Below, in pieces: positions 8,685 to 16,425 of a DNA stretch of 31,677 nucleotides (position 1 is its first letter; each line of letters begins with the position of its first letter). This DNA is from Mycoplasmatota bacterium (lineage in GTDB: Bacteria > Bacillota_I > Bacilli_A > Izemoplasmatales > Hujiaoplasmataceae). The DNA is taken from positions 1-31,677 of the forward strand of contig JAGLYJ010000005.1 in the NCBI GenBank assembly GCA_023132365.1, written 5' to 3'. The notes beneath the pieces were generated by a model. The model did no database searches, was not told where the DNA came from, and saw nothing but the letters and a program-made list of their open reading frames with translations. Both the position numbers and the translations under genes were made by a program.

Positions 8685-9578
8685 GTGGATATTAAACAAG
8701 AAGAAAAAATTATTAAAAAGAATTCTGTTTATACAATGATTGCAAATGTATTTTTAGCTGTGGCTAAAATGATCGCTGGTATTATTGGTAGATCTTCAGT
8801 ATTAATAGCTGATGCGATTAATTCAATTAGTGATGTGGCAACTAATATTGTTGTCTTTGTTTCAGCTAAGCTTTCGAGAAAAGAACAAGATGAAGATCAC
8901 CCTTATGGACATGAAAAAATTGATAGTGTAATTTCAATATTTATTGGAGTAGCCATCATTATTACCGCATTTGAAGTTGGTAAAAATGCGGTGGAGAGAT
9001 TATATGATTTTGTTTTTAATGATTATGTAATTCAATCGCCTAAATGGTACGTATTATTAATTATTCTAATAACAATAATAGTTAAGGAATTTTTATTTCA
9101 AAAGACAAAGAGAGAGGCTAAGATAGCCAAATCAAGCGCTTTATTAGCTCAAGCTTGGGATCATAGGTCCGATACTTATGCTAGTTTTGGCGCCGCAGTA
9201 GGAGTTATTGGTGTTCTTTTAGGTTGGAGCTTTTTTGATCCTTTAGCATCAATAGTTATTGCTCTATTTATTTTTAGAGTTGGGTATAAAATTACTGGAC
9301 TCGGAGTTTCTCAAGTTGTGGATAAAGCAGCTGATGATTTAACTTGTGAGAAAATAAAGGAAATTGTATTTAAATACAAAGAGATTAAGAGTTTAGATGA
9401 TATTAAAACTAGAATGTTTGGAATGAAGCTGTATGTAGATATGGAAATTGGGTTACATTTTTCAATGTCACTTGAAGAAGCTCACGAGATTGCAGAAAGA
9501 TTACATGACGAAGTTGAATCAACTATCCCAGAAGTACTTCATTGCATGATTCATGTCAATCCGAATTATGACAAATAA
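8685..9578 (+). CDS. Cation diffusion facilitator metal exporter, likely manganese type
   Basis: A 297-residue CDF protein: six membrane segments (roughly residues 17-215) then a cytoplasmic metal-binding domain (about 216-297, ending HCMIHVNP). The start is GTG 8685, eight bases after a GGGGG ribosome site; no nearby ATG fits. The transport site in TM2 reads N46-x3-D50 within ADAINSISD, and in TM5 D159-x3-D163 within WDHRSD. Zinc CDFs have His in one or both of these sites, whereas Asn/Asp plus Asp-Asp is the pattern described for Mn-CDFs such as MntE, so manganese or a broad divalent range is inferred. HPYGHEKID after TM2 is the usual family loop. It would use the proton gradient to remove excess metal. 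It sits between two terminated or self-promoted units, next to the MgtC-like gene. Confidence 0.88.
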   Translation: MDIKQEEKIIKKNSVYTMIANVFLAVAKMIAGIIGRSSVLIADAINSISDVATNIVVFVSAKLSRKEQDEDHPYGHEKIDSVISIFIGVAIIITAFEVGKNAVERLYDFVFNDYVIQSPKWYVLLIILITIIVKEFLFQKTKREAKIAKSSALLAQAWDHRSDTYASFGAAVGVIGVLLGWSFFDPLASIVIALFIFRVGYKITGLGVSQVVDKAADDLTCEKIKEIVFKYKEIKSLDDIKTRMFGMKLYVDMEIGLHFSMSLEEAHEIAERLHDEVESTIPEVLHCMIHVNPNYDK

Positions 9579-9589
9579 TGGGAGTATCA

Positions 9590-9618
9590 TTGCTTTAATA
9601 GCTTTCGAGTGCTATAAT
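9590..9618 (+). promoter_or_regulatory. Promoter of the mgtC-like gene
   Basis: TTGCTT (9590-9595), 17 bases, TATAAT (9613-9618) with an extended -10 TGC immediately upstream. It starts 12 bases after the stop of the CDF gene. Confidence 0.8.
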
Positions 9619-9659
9619 ATTTAATTACAAAAGTAAAGTTTTATGAGAGGTGATAATTT

Positions 9660-10208
9660 ATGATATTATCAACATTTAGTAATTTTTTAGATTCAGGTCC
9701 GGGCATTTGGGAAATCATTATTAGAATGTCTTTAACAGCTTTGTTTGTTGGTATTATAGGAATTGAAAGACAGCTTAGGCAAAAAATAGCTGGAGTAACA
9801 ACTCATTTAATGGTAGCGTTTGGAGCTTGTGGTATCGCAATTATGCAGGACGCTTTATATTTTGATGCGATTGAAACTGCTAAGGCACTTATAGATCAAG
9901 GATATAATGTTGCAATTCAAGTCCAAAGACAAAGAGTTATTGCACAAGTTGTAACTGGTGTTGGTTTCTTAGGTGCTGGTACAATTTTAAAGACTAGAAA
10001 CGGAATTTATGGATTAACGACTGCAGCTACTTTATGGCTAGCATCAATGATTGGATTATGTTTTGGTATGGGAGCTTATATACCTGGAATCGCACTTTCA
10101 TTATTCTCTGTAATTTTCCTAACTGTATTTAGAAAGGTTCTTGCAAAAACTTCGCTAAGTCATGTAGAAAGTCCAGAAATAATTGGTTCTAAAAGAGTTG
10201 ATGATTAA
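9660..10208 (+). CDS. MgtC/SapB-family membrane protein
   Basis: A 182-residue inner-membrane protein with four to five hydrophobic segments. Family signatures are GIERQLRQK after the first segment, AGVTTHLMVAFGA, and GVGFLGAGTILK followed by GLTTAATLWLASMIGLCFG. The C-terminal soluble ACT-like domain seen in virulence-type MgtC (about 230 residues) is missing, so this is the short SapB/YhiD type. The insert FDAIETAKALIDQGY between segments is longer than usual. Role in the family: tolerance to low Mg2+ or acid stress and modulation of ATP synthase has been shown for MgtC of Salmonella; the function of short forms is not settled. Ribosome site GAGAGGTGAT precedes ATG 9660. Independent promoter and terminator make it a single-gene unit. 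Confidence 0.88.
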   Translation: MILSTFSNFLDSGPGIWEIIIRMSLTALFVGIIGIERQLRQKIAGVTTHLMVAFGACGIAIMQDALYFDAIETAKALIDQGYNVAIQVQRQRVIAQVVTGVGFLGAGTILKTRNGIYGLTTAATLWLASMIGLCFGMGAYIPGIALSLFSVIFLTVFRKVLAKTSLSHVESPEIIGSKRVDD

Positions 10209-10233
10209 AGAGACTAGTTTGTCTCTTTTTTTT
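10207..10233 (+). terminator. Intrinsic terminator of the mgtC-like gene
   Basis: AAAGAGAC (10207-10214) pairs with GTCTCTTT (10221-10228), loop TAGTTT, T-run to 10233; the stem overlaps the stop codon. Confidence 0.85.
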
Positions 10234-10257
10234 CTTGAAAATAAACATTCATATTTT

Positions 10258-10286
10258 TTGCAAAAGTAAAGAAAATGAGATACAAT
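10258..10286 (+). promoter_or_regulatory. Promoter of the suf operon
   Basis: TTGCAA (10258-10263), 17 bases, TACAAT (10281-10286). Transcription would start only about 10 bases before the GGAGGG at 10301, so there is no room for a long regulatory leader. I see no IscR/RirA-type operator. Confidence 0.7.
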
Positions 10287-10314
10287 ATGTATGGAATTTC
10301 GGAGGGATAAATTT

Positions 10315-11127
10315 ATGGTATTAGAAATTAAAGATTTATTTGTTTCTGTTGAGGAAACAATGATTCTTCAAGGTGTAAATTTAATAGTAAAAGGCGGAGA
10401 AACTCACGCAATTATGGGGCCTAATGGGACAGGTAAATCAACATTAGCTTCAATCTGTATGGGACACCCTAAGTATAAAATAGTTTCAGGAGATATTCTT
10501 TTAGACGGAGAAAGCATCATTGACAAACCAGTTGATGAAAGAAGTCGGATGGGAATATTTTTAGCAATGCAAAATCCTACAGAAGTGCCAGGTGTTACTA
10601 ATTTTGATTTTGTTAAAGCTGCGAAGCAAACAAGAATGGAAGAAGGAAAGCATTTACGAGTAGGAAAATTCATTCTAGAATTTGAAGGAGCATCAAAAGA
10701 TTTAAAAATGGGTAAAGGACTTGCTCATAGATTTTTGAATCAAGGTTTCTCTGGTGGGGAAAAGAAACGTAATGAAGTATTACAAATGAAACTACTCAAT
10801 CCAAAAGTAGCCTTTTTAGATGAAATAGACTCGGGGCTTGATGTAGATGCATTACGTATTGTTGGAGAAAATGTAACTAAAATGAAATCAAAAGATTTAG
10901 GATTGGTTTTAATAACTCATTATCAAAGATTACTTGATTATATAGTTCCAGATTTCGTTCATGTAATGATTAACGGTAAAATAGTTAAAACTGGTGGGTT
11001 AGATTTAATAACAAAAATTGATCAACAAGGATATGATTGGGTTAAAACCGAACTTGGTATAACTGATTTCGATAGAAGAAAAGAACCTGTATCTCTAGGG
11101 TTTTGTGCTACTAAGTCTATAAAATAA
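10315..11127 (+). CDS. sufC: SUF Fe-S assembly ATPase SufC
   Basis: A soluble ABC-type ATPase that drives the SufBCD scaffold. Walker A GPNGTGKS is at residues 35-42, the signature FSGGEKKR begins at about 145, Walker B VAFLDEIDSGLD begins at about 165, and the H-loop His is in LITHYQR. The SufC-specific FLAMQNPTEVPGV segment in the Q-loop region is present. I start at ATG 10315, eight bases after GGAGGG; an in-frame ATG at 10291 lies before that site. The product has 270 residues, about 20 longer than most SufC because of a C-terminal extension (FDRRKEPVSLGFCATKSIK). First gene of sufCDSUB with 9 bases to sufD. Confidence 0.96.
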   Translation: MVLEIKDLFVSVEETMILQGVNLIVKGGETHAIMGPNGTGKSTLASICMGHPKYKIVSGDILLDGESIIDKPVDERSRMGIFLAMQNPTEVPGVTNFDFVKAAKQTRMEEGKHLRVGKFILEFEGASKDLKMGKGLAHRFLNQGFSGGEKKRNEVLQMKLLNPKVAFLDEIDSGLDVDALRIVGENVTKMKSKDLGLVLITHYQRLLDYIVPDFVHVMINGKIVKTGGLDLITKIDQQGYDWVKTELGITDFDRRKEPVSLGFCATKSIK

Positions 11128-11136
11128 GGAAGAATT

Positions 11137-12042
11137 ATGAAAATACCAAAATATTTGCAAGATAAAATATCTGTGATTCTTCTAAATGAAAAGGAAGAAT
11201 TGAATCAATCAAAATATGAAATCACAGATAATTTGATAACGCTACATTCAATAGATAATGTTTATCTATTTATTGGAGATTATCATCAAAGCAAAATTGA
11301 ATTAGATATCTTATCTGGTTCAAACATTCAACTTTATATGATTTTTAAATCGTCTAAGCAAAGAGATTATGAATTTAAGTTTAACATTCATGAATCAGCT
11401 CAATTAGATGTTTTTACCGATATTAGAAATATAGAAAAAGTTAAAGTATCATTGAAGAGGATATTTAACCTAGAAAAGGATTCTACTTTAAATATTAATA
11501 ATGCATTACTGAATATAGGAGAAACAATTCTTTTTGATGAAGTTAACTTAAATAATGAATTTGCTGAAGTCAGCATTGACCAACTTAACATTGGTTCATA
11601 TAATGATGTCTTTAAAGTTAATCAAGATATTAAACATAATGCGAAATCAACTAAATCACAAATAAACAATTCGCTTATCTGTAATTCAACAGCTAAGTTA
11701 AAATACTCAGTATCAGGCTACATTTTCAAGGGTAATGAGCTTTCTGTTTGTGATCAAGATAATAAAGGAATTATATTAAGTGAGTTTGGTGAAATCGAAG
11801 TAGAGCCAAAGTTGTTTATTGATGAGTACAATGTAGAGGCTAGCCATGGAGCTGCTATAGGTCAAATAGATGAAGAACAATTATACTATTTGCTTAGCAG
11901 GGGATTAAGTGAAATGCAAGCTAGATCTTTAATTATTTCTGGATATACAAAACCATTTATAAATAAAATACAAGATGAAGATATTAAATTAATGGTTGAA
12001 AGACAAATTCTTAAGAAAATTAATGAAGGTGATATTGTATGA
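11137..12042 (+). CDS. sufD: SUF scaffold subunit SufD (short form)
   Basis: Partner of SufB in the SufBC2D scaffold. The protein has 301 residues against about 430 for Bacillus SufD: the N-terminal helical region is largely reduced and the beta-helix core remains. The conserved C-terminal part is clear: EVEPKLFIDEYNVEASHGAA with the His equivalent to the functional E. coli SufD His360, then GQIDEEQLYYLLSRGLSEMQAR, which mirrors DQLFYLMSRGLTEDES in SufB here. It has an AAGGAAG ribosome site and ATG at 11137. It ends with TGA 12040-12042, which overlaps the ATG of sufS (ATGA), so the two are translationally coupled. This TGA also shows that TGA is a stop in this organism. Confidence 0.88.
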   Translation: MKIPKYLQDKISVILLNEKEELNQSKYEITDNLITLHSIDNVYLFIGDYHQSKIELDILSGSNIQLYMIFKSSKQRDYEFKFNIHESAQLDVFTDIRNIEKVKVSLKRIFNLEKDSTLNINNALLNIGETILFDEVNLNNEFAEVSIDQLNIGSYNDVFKVNQDIKHNAKSTKSQINNSLICNSTAKLKYSVSGYIFKGNELSVCDQDNKGIILSEFGEIEVEPKLFIDEYNVEASHGAAIGQIDEEQLYYLLSRGLSEMQARSLIISGYTKPFINKIQDEDIKLMVERQILKKINEGDIV

Positions 12043-13244
12043 TAAAAAATATATGGAGCAAAGATTTTCCTCAAATTAAAGGAAATAATATCTATTTAGA
12101 TACAGCTGCGACTAGTTTGAAACCTAAATCAGTAATTGAAGCTATAAATCATTATTATGGAGATTTAAGTTCTAATATTCACCGTGGCATGTATGAAGCA
12201 GCAGTTGAATCAACTCAATTATATGAAGAAACTAGAGAAGTTGTGGCTAAGTTCATCAATGCTAGAGATGATGAAGTCATATATACAAGAGGAACAACTT
12301 CATCCTTAAACTTGGTTGCTTTTTCATATGGGTTAGATAACTTAAAAGTGGGCGATGAAATAATTGTAAGTGAGTTAGAACATCATTCGAGTTTATTACC
12401 TTGGCAAAAAATTGCAGAAAAAACTGGAGCTGTTCTTAAATTTGTTGCTTTAGACAAATTTGGTAGAATAACTGTAGATGCTTTTAAAAAGATTATATCT
12501 AAAAAAACTAAAGTTGTAGCTTTAACATATGTATCTAATGTAATGGGGTATATTACTCCGATGAAGGAAATAATCGAGGTTGCTCATAAATACAACTCTG
12601 TAGTAGTAGTTGATGCTGCACAAGCAGTTCAACACTTAGCTATTGATGTAGTTGATCTAGATTGTGATTTTCTAGCCTTTTCAGGACACAAAATGTTGGG
12701 ACCTACAGGAATAGGCATTTTGTATGGTAAAGCAAATCTACTTAATGATATGGAGCCATTTGAATACGGCGGAGATATGAATGAAGATGTGGGTAAGGAA
12801 ACTTCAACCTGGAAACGTGGACCGCAAAAGTTTGAAGCTGGAACCATGCCAATAGCGTCTGTGCTTGGTTTAAAAGAATCAATAAAGTATATTCAAAAAA
12901 TTGGTTTTAAAAAAATACACGATTACATTACCAATCTTCATAGATATACTATAGAACAATTTAAAATCATTGATGGATTAACTTTATATAATCCATTATC
13001 AGATACGGGAATTATTTCTTTTAATTTGGAAAACGTTCCTAGTCATGATGCGATAACCTATTTTGCTGAAAAGCAAATTGCAATAAGAGCTGGACAGCAT
13101 TGTGCAAAACTTATATGTGATTGGCTAGGTATTTATTCTTGCCTTAGAGCATCAATATATATCTATAATACAAAAAAAGAAATTGATATTTTTATAAGCG
13201 TTATAAAAGAATCAATAGAATATTTTAATAAGTTAGGATTTTAG
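12039..13244 (+). CDS. sufS: Cysteine desulfurase SufS
   Basis: PLP-dependent enzyme that takes sulfur from cysteine, leaving alanine, and holds it as a persulfide for SufU. The 401-residue length fits group II desulfurases. NIHRGMYEAA near the N-terminus, SELEHHSSLLPW, VVDAAQAVQH (PLP Asp), and SGHKMLGPTGIGILYG with the PLP Lys218 are visible. The active-site loop is RAGQHCA with Cys355. SufS proteins have this conserved RxGxHCA loop, unlike the extended loop of IscS/NifS. Ribosome site GAAGGTG lies within the end of sufD and the start overlaps the sufD stop. Confidence 0.96.
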   Translation: MIKNIWSKDFPQIKGNNIYLDTAATSLKPKSVIEAINHYYGDLSSNIHRGMYEAAVESTQLYEETREVVAKFINARDDEVIYTRGTTSSLNLVAFSYGLDNLKVGDEIIVSELEHHSSLLPWQKIAEKTGAVLKFVALDKFGRITVDAFKKIISKKTKVVALTYVSNVMGYITPMKEIIEVAHKYNSVVVVDAAQAVQHLAIDVVDLDCDFLAFSGHKMLGPTGIGILYGKANLLNDMEPFEYGGDMNEDVGKETSTWKRGPQKFEAGTMPIASVLGLKESIKYIQKIGFKKIHDYITNLHRYTIEQFKIIDGLTLYNPLSDTGIISFNLENVPSHDAITYFAEKQIAIRAGQHCAKLICDWLGIYSCLRASIYIYNTKKEIDIFISVIKESIEYFNKLGF

Positions 13245-13252
13245 GTGATTAT

Positions 13253-13675
13253 ATGTCAGGTTTAGATAATCTATATAGAGAAGTTATTATGGAGCATTAT
13301 AAGAACCCTCGAAATAAAGGGTTGATTGAGGATTCTAAATACAAATTATTTAGAATTAAAAATCCTTCATGTGGTGATGACATTACAATTCAAACTTATG
13401 CTGAAGATGGAATTATTAAAGATTGTCGACAAATGGGGCATGGATGTTCAATATCTATGGCTTCTGCGTCAATACTAACTGAAATTATGGTTGGTAAGAA
13501 AGTTGAAGAAGCAAAAGAAATTGCTGAAACATATTTAAATATGATTGCAAACAAAGAATTCAATAAAGACATTGATTTAGAAGAAGCGACTGTATTTAGT
13601 GGGGTTAAAGATTTTCCAGCAAGAATCAAATGTGCTTCTATAGCTTGGGTAGCTTTTAAAGACACCTTAGAATAG
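13253..13675 (+). CDS. sufU: Zinc-dependent sulfurtransferase SufU
   Basis: IscU-like protein that accepts the persulfide sulfur from SufS and passes it to the SufBCD scaffold in Gram-positive systems. The Zn ligands are in place: Cys40 and Asp42 in NPSCGDD, Cys65 in MGHGCSIS, Cys127 in IKCASIAW. The insert between Cys65 and Cys127 that separates SufU from IscU is present (VGKKVEEAKEIAETYL and following). The length of 140 residues matches the family. AGGTGAT precedes ATG 13253; 8 bases separate it from sufS and 9 from sufB. Confidence 0.96.
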   Translation: MSGLDNLYREVIMEHYKNPRNKGLIEDSKYKLFRIKNPSCGDDITIQTYAEDGIIKDCRQMGHGCSISMASASILTEIMVGKKVEEAKEIAETYLNMIANKEFNKDIDLEEATVFSGVKDFPARIKCASIAWVAFKDTLE

Positions 13676-13684
13676 GGGGATTTT

Positions 13685-15091
13685 ATGAGTAAGAAAAAAG
13701 AAGAATTAAATATCGTAACCGATTATAAATATGGATTTCATACTGATACTAAATCTGTCTTTGAAACTAAAAGAGGTCTTAGTGAAAGTGTTGTTAGAGA
13801 GATATCTGAAATAAAAGGTGAACCACAGTGGATGTTAGATATTAGATTGAAAGCTTTACAGGCTTTTTATGATATCCCAAATCCAAAATGGGGACCAGAC
13901 TTAACTAAGATAGATTTCGATGATATTATTTACTACATTAAACCATCTCAAAGGGTGGAAAGTGATTGGAAAGATGTACCAGATGAAATTAAAGATACTT
14001 TTGAGAAGCTAGGGATTCCTGAAGCTGAACAGAAGTATTTAGCCGGAGTTACAACTCAATTTGACTCTGAGGCAGTTTACCATAGTACAATTAAAGAATT
14101 AACAGATTTAGGAGTTATATTTTTAGATACAGATTCTGCATTAAAAGAGCATCCAGAGATATTTAAAAAATATTTTACTAAAGCTGTTAGTTATTTGGAT
14201 AATAAATACGCGGCTTTAAATACAGCTGTTTGGAGTGGTGGATCATTCATCTATGTTCCTAAGAATGTAAAAGTAGAGAAACCATTACAATCTTACTTTA
14301 GGATTAATACAGAGAAAATGGGTCAATTTGAAAGGACATTAATAATTGTTGATGATGCAGCGTCACTTAACTATGTTGAGGGATGTACAGCACCAATATA
14401 TTCTAATGATTCCTTGCACGCTGCTGTAGTTGAAATCTATGTTAAAGATCATGCTAATTGTAGATATTCAACAGTTCAAAACTGGTCTACTAACATTGTC
14501 AATCTAGTAACAAAAAGAGCTATCGTTGAAAGATATGGACATATGGAGTGGATTGACGGAAATATTGGGTCAAGATTAAATATGAAGTATCCAGCATGTG
14601 TCTTAAAGGGAGAACATGCAAAAGGAACTACTATTACAATTGCTTTTGCAGGAAAAGGGCAATATCAAGATACAGGTAGTAAAATGATTCATTTAGGTGA
14701 TTATACTACAAGCAAAATTGTATCCAAATCAATAGCTGCAAAAGGTGGAAAAGTTAATTACAGAGGATTAGTATCTCAAGGAAAAAATGCTAAAGGCGCT
14801 AGGGCAAAAATAGAATGTGATACAATTTTAGTTGATCGCGAATCAAGTTCAGATACAATCCCTACAAATATAGTTAAGAATTTTAAAGGTCAAATAGAAC
14901 ATGAAGCAACAGTTTCAAAAGTTAGTGAAGATCAATTATTCTATCTAATGAGTAGAGGGTTAACAGAAGATGAATCTAAGGAAATGATTATCATGGGCTT
15001 CATAGAACCTTTTGCTAGAGAATTACCTATGGAATATGCAGTTGAATTAAATCAACTGATAAAATTAGAAATGACAGGATCAATTGGATAA
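13685..15091 (+). CDS. sufB: SUF scaffold subunit SufB
   Basis: Core scaffold subunit on which the nascent Fe-S cluster is built in the SufBC2D complex. The 468-residue protein is full length. Recognisable blocks are GLSESVVREIS with MLDIRLKAL near the N-terminus, YFRINTEKMGQFERTLIIVD, YVEGCTAP, and the C-terminal IEHEATVSKVSEDQLFYLMS and IMGFIEPFARELPMEYA. The segment before DTIPTNI has Ser rather than Cys where E. coli SufB has Cys405, as also seen in Bacillus-type SufB. Ribosome site AGGGGA before ATG 13685. Last gene of the operon; a strong terminator follows. Confidence 0.97.
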   Translation: MSKKKEELNIVTDYKYGFHTDTKSVFETKRGLSESVVREISEIKGEPQWMLDIRLKALQAFYDIPNPKWGPDLTKIDFDDIIYYIKPSQRVESDWKDVPDEIKDTFEKLGIPEAEQKYLAGVTTQFDSEAVYHSTIKELTDLGVIFLDTDSALKEHPEIFKKYFTKAVSYLDNKYAALNTAVWSGGSFIYVPKNVKVEKPLQSYFRINTEKMGQFERTLIIVDDAASLNYVEGCTAPIYSNDSLHAAVVEIYVKDHANCRYSTVQNWSTNIVNLVTKRAIVERYGHMEWIDGNIGSRLNMKYPACVLKGEHAKGTTITIAFAGKGQYQDTGSKMIHLGDYTTSKIVSKSIAAKGGKVNYRGLVSQGKNAKGARAKIECDTILVDRESSSDTIPTNIVKNFKGQIEHEATVSKVSEDQLFYLMSRGLTEDESKEMIIMGFIEPFARELPMEYAVELNQLIKLEMTGSIG

Positions 15092-15098
15092 ATATATA

Positions 15099-15137
15099 AA
15101 CCCACTAAAGCATTAACTTTTTTAGTGGGTTTTATTT
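15099..15137 (+). terminator. Intrinsic terminator of the suf operon
   Basis: AACCCACTAAA (15099-15109) pairs with TTTAGTGGGTT (15121-15131), 11 pairs, followed by TTTTATTT. Confidence 0.88.
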
Positions 15138-15181
15138 CTAAGATAGAGCTATCTATATATCTTTTCTTTTATTGATGCATT

Positions 15182-15210
15182 TTGCAAATAGAAAAAATAT
15201 ATGTTAAAAT
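15182..15210 (+). promoter_or_regulatory. Promoter of darA
   Basis: TTGCAA (15182-15187), 17 bases, TAAAAT (15205-15210) with an extended -10 TGT directly before it. Confidence 0.7.
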
Positions 15211-15230
15211 ATAACAAAGGTGGTGTTAAC

Positions 15231-15554
15231 ATGAAGCTGGTTATGGCAATAGTATCTAATGAAGATGCTAATAAAGTTATCAAGAGCTTAATCAAAGAAA
15301 ATTTCTTTGTAACAAAGCTTGCGACTACTGGTGGATTCTTAATGAGTGGGAACACAACTATGATAGTTGGGGTTCAAGATGAAATGATGGATAAGTGTAT
15401 TGAAGTTATATCAGAGACTTCAAGAAGAAGAACAAAACTAGTTCCGAATGCAATATCTAGTGAATTTGGAATCTTTTCATCGACACCTGTAGAAGTTCAA
15501 GTAGGCGGAGCTACAATCTTTGTTTTGGATGTGGAACAGTTTATAAAATCTTAA
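15231..15554 (+). CDS. darA: Cyclic di-AMP receptor DarA (PII-like)
   Basis: A small soluble trimeric PII-like protein that binds cyclic di-AMP. The start is ATG 15231 after AAAGGTGG; an in-frame ATG at 15201 lies in the promoter. The product is 107 residues, close to the usual 109. The family pattern is clear: MKLVMAIVSNEDANKVIKSLIK, FFVTKLATTGGFLMSGNTT (the glycine-rich nucleotide loop), VGVQDEMMD, and the closing VQVGGATIFVLDVEQF strand. In Bacillus its output is still unclear; it implies that a diadenylate cyclase exists elsewhere. It is a single-gene unit, not next to tmk/holB as in many Firmicutes. Confidence 0.93.
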   Translation: MKLVMAIVSNEDANKVIKSLIKENFFVTKLATTGGFLMSGNTTMIVGVQDEMMDKCIEVISETSRRRTKLVPNAISSEFGIFSSTPVEVQVGGATIFVLDVEQFIKS

Positions 15555-15567
15555 TCAATTTAGAATT

Positions 15568-15594
15568 AGAACTGCAAAACTGCAGTTCTTTTTT
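15568..15594 (+). terminator. Intrinsic terminator of darA
   Basis: AGAACTGCA (15568-15576) pairs with TGCAGTTCT (15581-15589), loop AAAC, T-run 15589-15594. Confidence 0.88.
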
Positions 15595-15662
15595 AATGAA
15601 ATAAGTAATATTGAATAATTACTGGGTGTGAAACTGTAAAAAAATAATAATTGCAATTGATA

Positions 15663-15691
15663 AAGACATATAGCAGCATTATTGTTATAAT
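15663..15691 (+). promoter_or_regulatory. Promoter of the PucR-type HTH gene
   Basis: TATAAT (15686-15691) with extended -10 TGT at 15683-15685; the -35 position 15663-15668 reads AAGACA, a partial match. A weak inverted repeat AGTAAT...ATTACT lies upstream at 15604-15623. Confidence 0.6.
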
Positions 15692-15739
15692 GTTAGTAAT
15701 GAATGTATGGGATGTTGACTATGAAGGAGATTATCTAAT

Positions 15740-16300
15740 TTGGAAGATTTGAGAAAAGCTTATTTATATATAAAGGGAAATAATGGAAATGAAGTTATTT
15801 CTTTTTTAGAAACGTATAGAGAGTTTGATGTAAATAAACTACTGGATGGTTATGTAGAAATTATCTATGAAAAAGATATTGATCCAGAGATTTTTGTAAA
15901 AGCTAGAAAAATAGCTATTGAGGAACTTTATCAGGATTTTATTGCTTTTATATCTCCAGTCAAATTTGATTTTAGAATAAATGAAGTTTTAGAGGTTTTG
16001 CCGATTTTAAATCCAGGAATATATACTATCGAAACTTTTCTTCCAGCCATTGTGTTATTGAATGAAGCGGTACTAATTGCAAAACTAAGGGATTACTATT
16101 TTAATCGTTTTAGTTCTGAGACAATTGATACTATTTTGGGATTCATTAATTCAAATATGAACGCAAGTAAAACAGCTAAAACACTGTACATGCATCGCAA
16201 CACTTTGAACTATAGATTAGATAACTTTATTAATAAAACTGAAATAGATGTACGTAAATTTAAGGGTGCAATAGCTATATATCTTTTGTTTAAGAGGTAA
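15740..16300 (+). CDS. PucR/CdaR-type helix-turn-helix protein
   Basis: A 186-residue protein whose last 60 residues form a PucR-type C-terminal HTH: a helix ILGFINSNMNASKTAKTL, then the hallmark MHRNTLNYRLDNF, then IDVRKFKGAIAIYLL. The N-terminal 125 residues are helical and do not resemble the usual PucR sensory or GGDEF-like domains, so its signal is unknown. The start is TTG 15740, nine bases after AAGGAGA (15724-15730); no ATG fits. It ends in its own terminator and lies directly upstream of a sugar-ABC ATPase gene, which suggests a regulator of sugar uptake, but the ATPase has its own promoter. Target sites are unknown; the AT-rich TTGTGCATATTG stretch after the stop is one place to look. 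Confidence 0.75.
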   Translation: MEDLRKAYLYIKGNNGNEVISFLETYREFDVNKLLDGYVEIIYEKDIDPEIFVKARKIAIEELYQDFIAFISPVKFDFRINEVLEVLPILNPGIYTIETFLPAIVLLNEAVLIAKLRDYYFNRFSSETIDTILGFINSNMNASKTAKTLYMHRNTLNYRLDNFINKTEIDVRKFKGAIAIYLLFKR

Positions 16301-16324
16301 TTTGTGCATATTGTATATATATAT

Positions 16325-16371
16325 GAAGAGAATTTGTGCAGTTTGCATATACAATTCTCTTCTTTTTTTTT
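16325..16371 (+). terminator. Long intrinsic terminator after the HTH gene
   Basis: GAAGAGAATT (16325-16334) pairs with AATTCTCTTC (16353-16362). Inside, TGCA and TGCA can pair further. A run of nine T (16363-16371) follows and leads directly into the next -10 box. Confidence 0.85.
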
Positions 16372-16372
16372 G

Positions 16373-16378
16373 TATAAT
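16373..16378 (+). promoter_or_regulatory. -10 box of the ABC ATPase gene
   Basis: TATAAT at 16373-16378, two bases after the terminator T-run. Any -35 must lie within the terminator stem (TACAAT at 16350-16355, 17-base spacer), so termination and initiation share bases. Confidence 0.55.
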
Positions 16379-16425
16379 ATAGGAGAATAAAAATATTAGT
16401 AAGACTATACTATAGGAGGATTTTT

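Noticed and set aside
12040..12042. Use of TGA as tryptophan, as in Mycoplasma
   Set aside because: TGA ends sufD, the TetR gene and the GNAT gene at positions overlapping the next start, and no conserved Trp position is encoded by TGA; TGG is used for Trp throughout.
15604..15623. Inverted repeat AGTAAT...ATTACT upstream of the PucR-type gene
   Set aside because: Six-base AT-rich arms are expected by chance in sequence this poor in GC; kept only as a remark.
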